Assembly: GCA_964634885.1 (NCBI GenBank)
Contig: CAZWLN010000021.1
Span: 7,480 to 71,479, forward strand
Direction of reading: 5' to 3'
Source of the DNA: DAINRZ01 sp964634885
GTDB taxonomy: Bacteria; Bacteroidota; Ignavibacteria; Kapaibacteriales; UBA2268
Length of the DNA stretch: 64,000 nucleotides
Below, one piece after another: positions 19,201 to 27,730 of the stretch. Under the pieces are notes generated by a model. That model saw only the letters and a list, made by a program, of their open reading frames with translations, ran no database searches and was not told the DNA's origin. Within the stretch, counting starts at the first letter, position 1; each line of letters starts with the position of its first letter. A program made the position numbers and the translations under genes.

Positions 19201-20228
19201 TGCTTAACGAAACTGACGTCAACGAAGTTGACAGGAAGCAATTCTCGTCGCTGATTAAAAAACGCTCAAACGACCTTCTGTCAATTGTCAACAATGTCCT
19301 CGACATCTCAAAGATCGAATCGGGACAGATGATCATCAACGAAACTGCCGACAATCTCGACGCCGTTCTGCTTGAAATATACAATTCTTTCAATAACAGG
19401 ATTGCTCTCTATGGTAAAACCAGCCTGACATTAATACTTAATAACAGGCTTACCGAGGATTCTGCCTATATTATCACCGATTTCAACAGGTTAAAACAAA
19501 TACTTCATAACCTCTTAAGCAATGCTTTCAAATTTACCGAGAAAGGCACAATTGAATTTGGCTGCTTCAATTCAAAGAACAACTTCCTGACTTTCTATGT
19601 AAAAGATACGGGAATAGGTATCCCCGAAGAGAAGAAATTCATGATATTCGACAGGTACAGGCACCTGAACGAAACGCTTACGAGGACACAGGACGGAAGC
19701 GGCCTGGGGCTTTCAATAGCAAAAGGCCTTGTCGAACTGCTGGGCGGGAATATTTGGGTAGTCTCCGAAGAAGGTGTCGGCTCCCAGTTTTCATTTACCA
19801 TACCTTACAAGCCCGTACATCTGAAATATTACAAAGACCTGGAACCCCGGGAGGAGGAAAACAGATGGAAAGACAAGACCGTAATGATCGTCGAAGACGA
19901 AGAATCGAACATGATATACTTAGAGAAGATGTTTTCCAATATCGGCGTTAAATACCTGAAAGCTTACAACGGCTCCGACGCCATCGTCCTGTTCAGGGAC
20001 AACCCGTCGATTGACCTTGTGCTTATGGACATAAGGCTGCCGAACATCAGTGGCTACGAAATTACAAAAACACTGAAATCCATGAGGCCGGAAATTCCGG
20101 TGATTGCTCAAACGGCCTACGCGATGGAAGGCGACAGGCAAAAAGCACTGGCGGCAGGATGCGAGGGATTCATCAGCAAGCCTTACCTGAAGTCGGACTT
20201 CATGAATTTAATCAGTAAGTTCCTTTAA
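16203..20228 (+). CDS. Multi-PAS hybrid sensor histidine kinase
   Basis: A 1341-residue soluble hybrid kinase without membrane segments. About six PAS domains can be outlined (roughly 45-155, 165-280, 290-410, 415-535, 715-835, 840-960), each ending in a DIT/DIS-type motif, with a GAF-like region at about 540-710. The HisKA domain has His985 in VSHEIRTPLNAI, the HATPase domain ends with GSGLGLSIAKG, and a C-terminal receiver domain has the phosphoacceptor Asp1276 in LMDIRLP. It would autophosphorylate and pass phosphate to its own receiver. No response regulator with an output domain is adjacent, so it is an orphan. AAGGA precedes the ATG by five bases. The signals sensed are unknown. Confidence 0.92.
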   Translation: MALPITNTENKTGNPEPENRQTADGSLQGRPETTKNSAGDIEFAYTSLPVLMFSISPDFKFINTSTLWQETIGYSSEEIYSVNMLDLISGEFRPQVRETLLPLFGKPGQCRDIACRFVAKNGEIIEALLSSVTLKDMNSGEYKLIITLTDITKGKKAEEDLKKTEVLLKSISDQIADVVFCSDKSGFITFVSPSCNNVMAYTQEEMTGRHYSDYIAPDYVDKAIFSIRKALENNMPVKNLELKLVRKDRSVFFAELNAIGLQYGDTEGITGIIRDITQRKEAEYELLNREEKMNSIFRVAPIGIGVMKDRVLNEVNSMLCEMTGYSPGELIGKNIRMLYASDQGFIAAGKDKYWKYKEHKAGSMEAVWKKKNGEIIIVQLASAPLDFADLSRGDAFTVINITKQKEAEKDLKRSEAHFRELIQSAPTPVVLIRKGHIIYANEAFRLLINIAEDITLSDMQIKSFIAEEDIAAIDEFLETEDNTKEKTLTLKSSGRKIDGTDFPYEMICSKVFLADGLSLIAHISDITDRWNMEKLTRIISEIQNSMINIDNVKDLYSLVSEKIHELVGDCISLTTKVDETEGIARIMAIHGLDMPSEKIAGIMGVDPLKMSYKLSEMTETDMVKYKSGKLETISDGLHTLMAGRIPKVACSIVEKLLRIKFTFVQGIVNKGNYMGGLILFTRRDIPQLKNIIEEIVTLASTTMSRIYAEEALKRSRKRFRDMTEMLPQGVYEANREGFITYANKCALEMFGYTQEDDLSKINVINIIAPEDRTRVLASFTMIATERKQSAAEYTALRKDLTQFSVFISSSPIIFDNEVQGVRGIVMDITSRKSMENALKESEEKYKAAFLTSPDSISITNLEGMYQDVNDGFCRLTGYSREEVIGRTTKDINIWAVDDHRKKLLDNLLKNGFADNLECLFKMKNLTLKTGLMSARIIHVNGQPHILAIVRDISDRKLMENELIAAKEKAEESDQMKSAFLSNVSHEIRTPLNAIMGFSSLLNETDVNEVDRKQFSSLIKKRSNDLLSIVNNVLDISKIESGQMIINETADNLDAVLLEIYNSFNNRIALYGKTSLTLILNNRLTEDSAYIITDFNRLKQILHNLLSNAFKFTEKGTIEFGCFNSKNNFLTFYVKDTGIGIPEEKKFMIFDRYRHLNETLTRTQDGSGLGLSIAKGLVELLGGNIWVVSEEGVGSQFSFTIPYKPVHLKYYKDLEPREEENRWKDKTVMIVEDEESNMIYLEKMFSNIGVKYLKAYNGSDAIVLFRDNPSIDLVLMDIRLPNISGYEITKTLKSMRPEIPVIAQTAYAMEGDRQKALAAGCEGFISKPYLKSDFMNLISKFL

Positions 20229-20295
20229 CCCGGAAAATGCGTTAGAAGTTATTAATATCACATTAATAATTGATATATAACAATATAACGATTTT

Positions 20296-20371
20296 CCACT
20301 CCTTGAATAAGGAGGGGCCAGGGGTGGTTGGATATTCTGTGTTTTGGGTTATTTAATGCACAATCAGGGTT
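20296..20371 (+). repeat. REP-like dispersed repeat, copy 1
   Basis: Palindromic head CTCCTTGAATAAGGAGGGGC followed by CAGGGGTGGTTGGATATTCT and about 30 more bases. The copy at 34990-35060 is an inverted near-match over about 75 bp; shorter copies are at 44070-44106 and 49861-49902. Confidence 0.75.
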
Positions 20372-20421
20372 TAAATTGCACCGCTTCCGGCGCTAATAAA
20401 GATTATTGCGGGGATGGTACG

Positions 20422-20459
20422 AAAAAAAGGGGAACGTCCGTTGTGGAAGCTCCCCTTTT
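20422..20459 (-). terminator. Terminator downstream of the cyclophilin gene
   Basis: On the minus strand AAAAGGGGA and TCCCCTTTT form a nine-base stem followed by a run of T residues (seven A on the plus strand at 20422-20428). It lies about 70 bp past the stop at 20527. Confidence 0.7.
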
Positions 20460-20526
20460 ACCATTTCTCCGGGCTTTCGCCGCAAGCCCCTTGCTGTCTC
20501 ATAGCGACATGAGTCAGGGCCTCATT

Positions 20527-21141
20527 CTATTTTTCAGCCGGCAGTTTTTTGATAGTCATTTCTACTTTTTCTAAAGGATTGTCGCCTTCGTCTCTGGGAA
20601 CATTTACAATATAATCGGCAACTTCCATGCTCTTCTCGCCGATTACCCTTCCAAAAACGGTGTACTGGCCGTCGAGGCCTGAATTGCGCTCAACCATGAT
20701 AAAGAACTGGGAAGCAGCGCTGTTGATGTCCTGGCTTCTTGCCGTTGAGAGTATGCCGCGTTCATGTGGTATCTCGCTGAATTCGGCAGGTACCTTCCTC
20801 TGGGACGGGTCGCCGTAACCCCAGGTGTTCCTTGGCTTGTTCTTCGAATTGGGATCGCCGCCCTGGATCATGAATCCGGGTATGACCCTGTGGAAAGCAG
20901 TTCCGTCGTAAAAACCAATCGAGACAAGGCTGTCGAAGTTTGCACAATGTTTGGGAGCTACTTCCGGAAACGTTTCAATTGTTATTGTTCCGACAGTTTT
21001 GCCCTGGTGGGTAACAGTAATTTCATACTTCGGGTGGGATTTGCTCTCGTCAATGATTGATTTGCTTGGTTTTGCTGCAGAAAAATACAACAAAGAAAGG
21101 AAGATCAACGACAGGATTGCTGCGGTTGTACTTTTAAACAT
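20527..21141 (-). CDS. Exported cyclophilin-type peptidylprolyl isomerase
   Basis: A 204-residue cyclophilin. An N-terminal signal peptide (residues 1-23) is followed by the isomerase domain with 'FYDGTAFHRVIPGFMIQGGD' around residue 95, containing the catalytic Arg of FHRVI, and 'SQFFIMVERN' near 145. It catalyses cis-trans isomerisation of X-Pro bonds, here in the periplasm. AGGAG six bases before the ATG supports the start. Its neighbour at 21216-21725 is a cytoplasmic paralogue with nearly the same catalytic domain, so the pair gives one copy per compartment. Confidence 0.94.
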   Translation of the reverse strand: MFKSTTAAILSLIFLSLLYFSAAKPSKSIIDESKSHPKYEITVTHQGKTVGTITIETFPEVAPKHCANFDSLVSIGFYDGTAFHRVIPGFMIQGGDPNSKNKPRNTWGYGDPSQRKVPAEFSEIPHERGILSTARSQDINSAASQFFIMVERNSGLDGQYTVFGRVIGEKSMEVADYIVNVPRDEGDNPLEKVEMTIKKLPAEK

Positions 21142-21215
21142 GATTGCTCCTTGTATTAATATTTAAAAAATATTCATTTTCAATTTAAACGTATCATCGG
21201 GCTAAGCCCTCGGCC

Positions 21216-21725
21216 TTACTTTTTCTTAATTGTCATCTCGACCTTTTCGTCCGGATTGTCGTTGTGGTCCCTGCTAACATTGACGACGTAATCGGCAATG
21301 TCCATGCCTTCGAGGACTTTACCGAAGACAGTGTACTGCCTGTCGAGAAAAGGCCCGTCTTCAACCATGATGAAAAACTGCGAGGAAGCGCTGTTGATGT
21401 CCCTGCTGCGAGCTGTGGAGAGGATGCCCCTCTTGTGGGATATATCGTTGAACTCTGCAGGAACCGTCTTCTGGTTTGGGTCGCCATAGCCCCAGGTGTC
21501 CCTCGGCTTGTTCTTCGAGTTGGGGTCGCCGCCCTGGATCATGAACCCGGGTATTACCCTGTGAAAAGCAGTTCCGTCGTAAAAACCCTCGGAAACGAGG
21601 CTGTCGAAGTTGGCGCAGTGTTTGGGAGCTACCTCCGGGAACGTTTCGATTGCTATGTCGCCTACGGCTTTTCCTTCATGGGTAATAGAAATTACGTATT
21701 GCGGATTCTTGTTGTTTTCTTCCAT
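21216..21725 (-). CDS. Cytoplasmic cyclophilin-type peptidylprolyl isomerase
   Basis: A cyclophilin of 169 residues with the same conserved core as its neighbour ('FYDGTAFHRVIPGFMIQGGD', 'SQFFIMVEDG') but no signal peptide, so it acts in the cytoplasm. Two ATGs are possible: one at 21740 that itself contains the GGAGG sequence, and one at 21725 placed eight bases after that GGAGG. I choose 21725 because the ribosome binding site then lies upstream of the start. The tandem arrangement with the exported paralogue suggests gene duplication. Confidence 0.92.
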   Translation of the reverse strand: MEENNKNPQYVISITHEGKAVGDIAIETFPEVAPKHCANFDSLVSEGFYDGTAFHRVIPGFMIQGGDPNSKNKPRDTWGYGDPNQKTVPAEFNDISHKRGILSTARSRDINSASSQFFIMVEDGPFLDRQYTVFGKVLEGMDIADYVVNVSRDHNDNPDEKVEMTIKKK

Positions 21726-21913
21726 TTCATTTTCCTCCATTTATTCTTTTTATATTATGATTGGCATTGTAATAAAGTATTGTATATCCTGCTTCATTTT
21801 CAAAATACCCTGTTCAATGCTTCTCCAAAATTTTTCAATAAAACTGATTATTTAACGAACAGTGTTTGAAAAAATTTCAAACAACAGGCATAAATATAAC
21901 ATATACAAGCAGT

Positions 21914-23125
21914 TTATGACTGTTCCCAAACGCAGTCCTCCCTGTAATATCCATGAATATAGGGCATGAAGCCGTCGGGGTTCTCAATTACCGAAAACGG
22001 CCCGTACTGAACCTCGAGCAGGTTGAAACCGGGTGTTTTGTACATTTCCAGTAACAGGGTGTAAACCCCCGGAGCAATACTCAGGTTGCCAATGACGCAG
22101 CGGACTTTGTTCCTGCCCGCGGCCAGCTTCATCGGCATCGTGTGGCTTGAAAGCGTGGTAATGCATGAACCGTCACGGGACAGTACCGTAATCAAAAATG
22201 TGTTGTTGTCCAACTCGGACTCTACGTCCATTTCGACAGTAATTGCGGCTGTCGAACGGACTTCAAACTCGCCGGCTTTTTCACCCCGGCTGTTGGCGAT
22301 GTAAACTGCCGGGCTTTTGATCGTCCCGATCATGTTAAGGATGCTCGTTTGGGGATCGGTGTCCACATCCCTGATGGAATCATTGATATATTCCCTGACA
22401 ACGTCAACGGGTTCCCCAAGGAGTTTGATGGAGCCGTTTTGTAGCCAGGCAACCTTGTCGCAGATCCTGTAAATGTGGCTGAGAGAATGGGTAATGAAGA
22501 TCACGGCCTTTTCTTTTTTCATTTCCTCGATCTTTTCCAGGCATTTCTTCTGGAAGTTGATGTCTCCCACAGCCAATATCTCGTCGATCAGCAATATATC
22601 GGGGCTGGAGTGAATGGCAATGGAAAACCCGAGCCTGACGGTCATGCCGGAAGAGTAGGTAGCCACTGGCGAGTCGATGAATTCACCCAGCCCGGCAAAT
22701 TCGATGATTTCGTCAAGCCTGGAGTTTACTTCCTTCTTGGTCATTCCCAGTATTACCCCGTTAAGGTAAATGTTGTCCCTGCCGCTTAGATGGGGGTGGA
22801 AACCGGCGCCCAGGGCAATCAGGGTACCGATCCTGCCTTTAACGGCAATCCTGCCGAGTGTGGGAGGATAGATGCCTGAGATGAGGCGCAGCAAGGTTGA
22901 CTTGCCTGACCCGTTAACGCCGATGATGCCCAGGGTTTCACCGCGGTTAAGTGTGAGGCTGAGTTTGTCGATTGCCCAGAATTCGTCTTTCCTGAGAGTG
23001 CTTTCGGTCTTTGAGATGCCAATCATTGCCTTCATCAGGTCAACGGCGCCGTAGTACATGGAACGACGCAGCGACAGGCAGAATTTCTTCGACAAGTCCT
23101 CTATTCTTAACAGTTCCTCAGCCAA
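21914..23125 (-). CDS. Polysaccharide ABC exporter ATPase (Wzt-like)
   Basis: A 403-residue ATPase. The nucleotide-binding domain spans about residues 1-245 with Walker A GVNGSGKST near 70, signature 'YSSGMTVRLG' near 167 and Walker B 'ILLIDEILAVGD' near 185. Residues 260-403 are a separate beta-rich C-terminal domain like the carbohydrate-binding domain of Wzt proteins, which recognises the end-modified O-antigen chain. The start is a TTG at 23125, since no ATG lies before the conserved N-terminus. It works with the permease encoded just upstream at 23159-24013 to export an O-antigen or similar glycan. No glycosyltransferase genes lie nearby in this window. Confidence 0.9.
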   Translation of the reverse strand: MAEELLRIEDLSKKFCLSLRRSMYYGAVDLMKAMIGISKTESTLRKDEFWAIDKLSLTLNRGETLGIIGVNGSGKSTLLRLISGIYPPTLGRIAVKGRIGTLIALGAGFHPHLSGRDNIYLNGVILGMTKKEVNSRLDEIIEFAGLGEFIDSPVATYSSGMTVRLGFSIAIHSSPDILLIDEILAVGDINFQKKCLEKIEEMKKEKAVIFITHSLSHIYRICDKVAWLQNGSIKLLGEPVDVVREYINDSIRDVDTDPQTSILNMIGTIKSPAVYIANSRGEKAGEFEVRSTAAITVEMDVESELDNNTFLITVLSRDGSCITTLSSHTMPMKLAAGRNKVRCVIGNLSIAPGVYTLLLEMYKTPGFNLLEVQYGPFSVIENPDGFMPYIHGYYREDCVWEQS

Positions 23126-23158
23126 TATTAAAGTCCAATATTAGTACAATATTAATAA

Positions 23159-24013
23159 TTAATACATCTTTTCAACAACCTTGTCCTCAGCGATGAAGAA
23201 AAACTTCCAGGACAACATAAACACAATCAGTGAGAACAGCGCCGACCAGAGGTAATAATCCCAGTTGTTGACGGTACCTTCTAATGTCAGGTCCCTCAGC
23301 GCACATACCATATATGTCAGCGGGTTCCATTTCATTATTTCCTGAAGTGCCGGATTGTTAATATCCGGAGAATAGATCACCGGGCAGAGAAGCATCAGGA
23401 AGGTGAACAGGTAGTTAAAGCCGCCCTGCAGATCGACGATGACCACTTTGAAAACACTGATGACGAGTCCGATGCCGGCGCCCAGGAAAAACATAGGCAG
23501 CATCACTACCGGGAAAAAGACAATCTTCCAGGACGGGACAATGCCGAAAACCAACAGGACCACAACGTTCAGGCCGAACGCCAGTAGGAAATTGGCCAGG
23601 TGCTGGGCTGTCTGCTTGATGAGCAGCACTTCATGGGGATACTTGACCTGGAGTATAATGCCCGTACCGGCGCCCAGGGTTTCGGCCCCTGCGTTGTAGA
23701 AACCCAGGAACAAAGACCAGATGGACGTGCTTAACAATACATAAACAGGGTATGGAATGCCGACATCGCCCGGATTGAGTATTCCTACCGAATTCATTAT
23801 TACCCAGGAGATAATACCGAAGACAGGCTGGAGGAATATCCAGCCCATGCCTATGAACGATTTCTCGTAAGCCTGGATGAAATCGCGCCTGAAAAGCTGG
23901 AAGATCAGGTCCCTGGAGTTCAATATATTGCGCAGCATGGTGAGCCAGATACGGAAAAACCCGATTTTCTGCTTGTAGTTCGGCTCATACACTGTTACAT
24001 TTAATTTTTCCAT
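23159..24013 (-). CDS. Polysaccharide ABC exporter permease (Wzm-like)
   Basis: A 284-residue ABC-2 type membrane protein with about six hydrophobic segments. The N-terminal cytoplasmic stretch 'RDLIFQLFRRDFIQAYEKS' and the motif 'LGMGW'-like 'IGMGWIFLQPVFGI' are typical of Wzm/TagG/KpsM permeases; 'CPVIYSPDI' near 210 and 'WNPLTYMVCALRDLTL' near 230 are also conserved family positions. The ATPase gene starts 33 bp past its stop, so the two form an operon. The exported glycan is unknown. Confidence 0.9.
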   Translation of the reverse strand: MEKLNVTVYEPNYKQKIGFFRIWLTMLRNILNSRDLIFQLFRRDFIQAYEKSFIGMGWIFLQPVFGIISWVIMNSVGILNPGDVGIPYPVYVLLSTSIWSLFLGFYNAGAETLGAGTGIILQVKYPHEVLLIKQTAQHLANFLLAFGLNVVVLLVFGIVPSWKIVFFPVVMLPMFFLGAGIGLVISVFKVVIVDLQGGFNYLFTFLMLLCPVIYSPDINNPALQEIMKWNPLTYMVCALRDLTLEGTVNNWDYYLWSALFSLIVFMLSWKFFFIAEDKVVEKMY

Positions 24014-24193
24014 TTACAAAATTATTCATTCTAATAAATCAATAATCTATCAAATGCCAAAATAATAATAATTTGTGATTCATAAAACGACGCTCACGGG
24101 AAATAATAATAAACCCCTTATTCAATATATTTGTTACTTTTACGATTATAGCTATTAAATTGTATGGATTTTTTGAATTAAATATTAAGAGAT

Positions 24194-26308
24194 ATGAAAT
24201 CATTTAAACTGTTGCCGTTGATTCTGCCCCTGTTGGCGCTGGGATTCTGCCAGGCGAATTATTCCGATAGTACCGGTAAATATGCAATGATCAGCCATTC
24301 GATTATGGAGAGCGTGAAGTCCCTGCACTATTCTCCCAAAAAGATTGACGACAGCCTTTCTTCGTCCGTTTTTAATGAGTATCTCACAAGACTCGATTAT
24401 TTCAAACGTTTCCTGATAAAAGAAGACATTGAAGAACTGGCCGAATACAAATATAAAATTGACGATGAGATCAATGAGAATTCGACTGAGTTCTTCGAAC
24501 TGTCGAACAAACTGATTACCAAACGAATTAAAGACGCTGAGGAGTATTACCGGGAAATACTGAAAAAACCCTTTGATTTCAGCAAATCCGAAGAATACAT
24601 CATCGACCCTGACGACTATGATTTCGCCGCCTCCGTCAGGGAACTGAAGGACAATTGGCGTAAGAGCCTGAAGTACGAAGTGTTGACGCGTGTCGTCAGC
24701 GACCTGGAAGCACAGGAAAAAGCCGTCGAGAACAAAGACACAACAGTAAAGATTAAACCCTTCGATTCTCTGGAGAGCAATGCCCGCGAGAAGGTTGCAG
24801 AAAGGTACAAGAACTATTTCCACCGGCTCGAACAGTACAACATCGACGACAGGTTTGCCGACTATATGAATTCCATTGTCATGGTCTTCGACCCGCACAC
24901 AGGCTACTTCCCACCCAAGGACAAAGAAGATTTCGACATCGGCATCTCAGGCAGCCTCGAGGGAATCGGTGCCGTACTGACACAGAGGGATGAGTATGTC
25001 AGGGTTGAAAGCCTCGTTCCGGGAGGCCCCGCCTACAAACAGGGCGACCTCAAAGCCGGAGACCTGATTCTTAAGGTAGCCCAGGGCAGCAATGAACCTG
25101 TCGATGTCGTTGACATGAGGCTGGACGATGCGGTAAGGCTTGTCCGCGGTAAGAAAGGAACCGAAGTAAGGCTTACTGTAAGAAAGTCGGACGGCTCACA
25201 GAAAATCGTCTCCATCATCAGGGACGTCGTGTACAGGGAAGATGCTTTTGCAAAATCCTCAGTAATACAGTTGAACGGAAGCCCGGTCAAGTACGGCTAC
25301 ATCAAGCTCCCTTCCTTCTACATGGATTTCAATAACCAGAACGGAAGGCGAAGCAGCATCGACATGAAAGAAGAACTGCGTAAACTCGGCAGGGAGAAGA
25401 TTGGCGGCCTTGTACTCGACCTGAGGGATAACGGCGGCGGTTCGCTGCAGGACGCCGTGGACATCGCCGGGTTGTTCATCGAAATGGGGCCTGTTGTTCA
25501 GGTCAGCTCAAAAAGCGGCAATCCCCAGGTTCTCTGGGACCGCGACCCAAGTGTATATTACGGAGGCCCCTTAGTCATTCTCGTCAATGAAAGCAGCGCC
25601 TCGGCCTCTGAAATCCTCGCTGCCGCAATGCAGGATTACGGCAGGGCGATAATAATCGGTGACCTGAGCACCTACGGTAAGGGTACCGTTCAGAGATTTA
25701 CCCCCCTGAACAACCCCTTCTACAACAGCGGCCAGGACATAGACCCCGGTGAGCTGAAGATCTCGACACAGAAGTTTTACCGCATCAACGGAGGCTCCAC
25801 CCAGATGAAAGGCGTCATTCCCGACATATCGCTTCCGGACGAGTACAAGTATATCGACGTCGGCGAAAAGGAACTCGATTATGCCATGCCCTGGGATAAA
25901 ATTGCACCCGTACCCTATACCACCTCCCGTATGATGACCGACATAATCAATAAAGTAAAGGAAATGAGCCGGACAAGGGTTAACAGCGATGAGCAGTTCA
26001 GGCTCATCGATGAAAACGCCATGAGGCTGAAGAAGATGAGGGATATGAAAACCCTGCCGCTGAGCCTGAAAGAATTCAGGGCTTTGAGGGCTAAGGACAA
26101 GGAAGAACTCAAGAAATTCGAGAACATCGGCAAAAAGGAGATGAACTTCCAGGTCTTCACTCTCGGCGACGACAAAGCAAAATTGGAGTCCGACAGCACT
26201 TTCAAATCCAGGAACGACGCCTGGCACAAGTCAATGAGTACCGACCTCTACCTGAACGAGGCCCTCAACGTACTTAAAGATATGCTGAATTTTACATCGA
26301 AAAACTGA
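24194..26308 (+). CDS. prc: Carboxy-terminal processing protease (Prc/Tsp, S41A)
   Basis: A 704-residue periplasmic protease. A signal peptide (residues 1-20) is followed by the Prc N-terminal domain, a PDZ domain at about 245-340 ('LEGIGAVLTQRDEYVRVESL'), and the S41 catalytic domain with the Ser468/Lys496 dyad in SSASASE and TYGKGTV. The DUF3340-type C-terminal region follows. It matches E. coli Prc in domain order and length (682). It degrades proteins with hydrophobic C-termini and processes envelope proteins. acpS begins 13 bp past its stop and is likely co-transcribed. Confidence 0.93.
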   Translation: MKSFKLLPLILPLLALGFCQANYSDSTGKYAMISHSIMESVKSLHYSPKKIDDSLSSSVFNEYLTRLDYFKRFLIKEDIEELAEYKYKIDDEINENSTEFFELSNKLITKRIKDAEEYYREILKKPFDFSKSEEYIIDPDDYDFAASVRELKDNWRKSLKYEVLTRVVSDLEAQEKAVENKDTTVKIKPFDSLESNAREKVAERYKNYFHRLEQYNIDDRFADYMNSIVMVFDPHTGYFPPKDKEDFDIGISGSLEGIGAVLTQRDEYVRVESLVPGGPAYKQGDLKAGDLILKVAQGSNEPVDVVDMRLDDAVRLVRGKKGTEVRLTVRKSDGSQKIVSIIRDVVYREDAFAKSSVIQLNGSPVKYGYIKLPSFYMDFNNQNGRRSSIDMKEELRKLGREKIGGLVLDLRDNGGGSLQDAVDIAGLFIEMGPVVQVSSKSGNPQVLWDRDPSVYYGGPLVILVNESSASASEILAAAMQDYGRAIIIGDLSTYGKGTVQRFTPLNNPFYNSGQDIDPGELKISTQKFYRINGGSTQMKGVIPDISLPDEYKYIDVGEKELDYAMPWDKIAPVPYTTSRMMTDIINKVKEMSRTRVNSDEQFRLIDENAMRLKKMRDMKTLPLSLKEFRALRAKDKEELKKFENIGKKEMNFQVFTLGDDKAKLESDSTFKSRNDAWHKSMSTDLYLNEALNVLKDMLNFTSKN

Positions 26309-26321
26309 CAGGAAAAAGAAA

Positions 26322-26693
26322 ATGATATTCGGGATTGGGACAGATATAATCGAAGTGGACAGAATCAGGGATGCGGTGGACAAGTACGGAAAGAGGTTCA
26401 GGGACCGGATCTTTACGGAACAGGAACAGGAATACTGCGAGTCCTTCCACGACAATAAATACCTGCATTACGCTGCCCGTTTCGCAGCAAAGGAATCTTT
26501 CAGCAAAGCAATAGGTACCGGCCTGACTAAGGGATTCAAATTCAGTGAAGTTGAAGTGCGTAACGAAAGCAACGGTAAACCGCTGGTGAAACTATACGGC
26601 GATACGGCAGAAAAATACGGAGCCTATATTATTCACATTTCCCTCTCCCACACGGCAGGCAATGCAGTAGCATATATTATTCTCGAAATATAA
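26322..26693 (+). CDS. acpS: Holo-[acyl-carrier-protein] synthase
   Basis: A 123-residue enzyme that transfers 4'-phosphopantetheine from CoA to acyl carrier protein. The motif GIGTDIIEVDRI is at residues 4-15 with the magnesium-binding Asp8, and 'FAAKESFSKAIGTGL' near 52 holds the conserved Glu and Lys. 'HISLSHTAGNAVAYIILE' ends the protein. Length is typical of AcpS. An AGGA site precedes the ATG, and a strong terminator follows at 26729. Confidence 0.95.
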   Translation: MIFGIGTDIIEVDRIRDAVDKYGKRFRDRIFTEQEQEYCESFHDNKYLHYAARFAAKESFSKAIGTGLTKGFKFSEVEVRNESNGKPLVKLYGDTAEKYGAYIIHISLSHTAGNAVAYIILEI

Positions 26694-27064
26694 ACCCGGT
26701 AATAATTATTCATAATCATGTTCATAGGGGGCTGGCAGGGTGCCGGCCCTTTTTTGCATGGTTGAAGGCAGGCTGAAACCTCATAATTAATCCTTTGTCT
26801 CTGCACCATGAGATAATTAAAGATGCTGCTCCGGGCACCCAAATTATGAGCTAAAATAATACTTTTCCAGTAACGTCCGAAGAAGGTAAAGGTAAATATC
26901 AGGTAATTCCTGATAAATAAGTTCATATAATGTACTTTTTCCATACAAAATAAAAAAAAATTTTATATTTTAGAGGACAGGTAAGATTTGAATACTATAA
27001 GCAAATAAAAAATAAGGATATATATACGTAATAGATAAAAAACAACCATTTTGAAAGGGAGAAT
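26694..27064. other. Intergenic region before the duplicated T9SS module
   Basis: About 370 bp. The first part contains the acpS terminator; the rest becomes very AT-rich toward 27064, where a GGGAG ribosome binding site precedes the next gene. No other feature was recognised. Confidence 0.5.
26729..26755 (+). terminator. Rho-independent terminator of the prc-acpS operon
   Basis: GGGCTGGCA (26729-26737) pairs with TGCCGGCCC (26741-26749), loop GGG, followed by six T residues. Confidence 0.9.
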
Positions 27065-27694
27065 ATGAAAAAGTTACTGTTACTGTTTTTGCTAAGTACC
27101 TCTCTGGCTTTTGCCCAGATAGAAAAAATGAATGTTTATTCCGGAGGCAATTCAACACCTACTTCCATTTCGATTATCGATATTTCAGTCATCCTCTTTA
27201 ATGAGAACAACGTGAATGTTAAAACAACAACCGGTGACCAGGAATTCAGCCTTACAGCGATCGATAGGATCAAATTCACTCCAACCACGCTCGACATCGA
27301 ACTATATTTCTATATGGATAATGGTGAAATGTTAACTTACAAGACATCCGAATTCGACGAGATCCTGTTTGACACAACAATCACTTCCGTCGAAGACGGC
27401 CACGAAGCCGTAGCCGGTGAAGTATCATTTACCAAAGGCTATCCCAATCCTTTCAGTTCGAGTGTTAACCTTGAGTTCAGGTTGGATAAACCCGGAGATG
27501 TCGAAGTAACAATATCTGATGTCAATGGTACACAACTGAGGACACTACTCGAAGAAAACATGGCAACCGGCGTACATTCCGTCGTATGGGACGGATTAAA
27601 CTCCGAAGGCGCCAGGGTAAGCGCAGGTTCCTACATCTGCTCGGTCAAGCTTAACAACATTGTTGTTACGAAGAAATTGATATTTGTTAAGTAA
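27065..27694 (+). CDS. Small T9SS-sorted secreted protein, module copy 1
   Basis: A 209-residue protein with a signal peptide (MKKLLLLFLLSTSLAFAQ), a short beta-rich middle part and a type A T9SS C-terminal domain from about residue 130. That domain opens with 'GYPNPFSSSVNLEF' and ends in 'VTKKLIFVK'. It is therefore secreted across the outer membrane and probably anchored. The middle region contains short 'AIDRIKF' and 'FDEILF' strands similar to those in the partner at 27731-29470. The paralogue at 29767-30396 has the same length. No enzyme motif was recognised. Confidence 0.85.
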   Translation: MKKLLLLFLLSTSLAFAQIEKMNVYSGGNSTPTSISIIDISVILFNENNVNVKTTTGDQEFSLTAIDRIKFTPTTLDIELYFYMDNGEMLTYKTSEFDEILFDTTITSVEDGHEAVAGEVSFTKGYPNPFSSSVNLEFRLDKPGDVEVTISDVNGTQLRTLLEENMATGVHSVVWDGLNSEGARVSAGSYICSVKLNNIVVTKKLIFVK

Positions 27695-27730
27695 TTAAAG
27701 AATATGTAAAAAATTAAATAGAGTGTAATT

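Larger units (their letters stand above)
20229..20526. other. Intergenic region with REP-like repeat and terminator
   Basis: Convergent spacer between the kinase and the cyclophilin gene. It holds a copy of the dispersed REP-like element and the minus-strand terminator at 20422-20459; nothing else was recognised. Confidence 0.6.
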
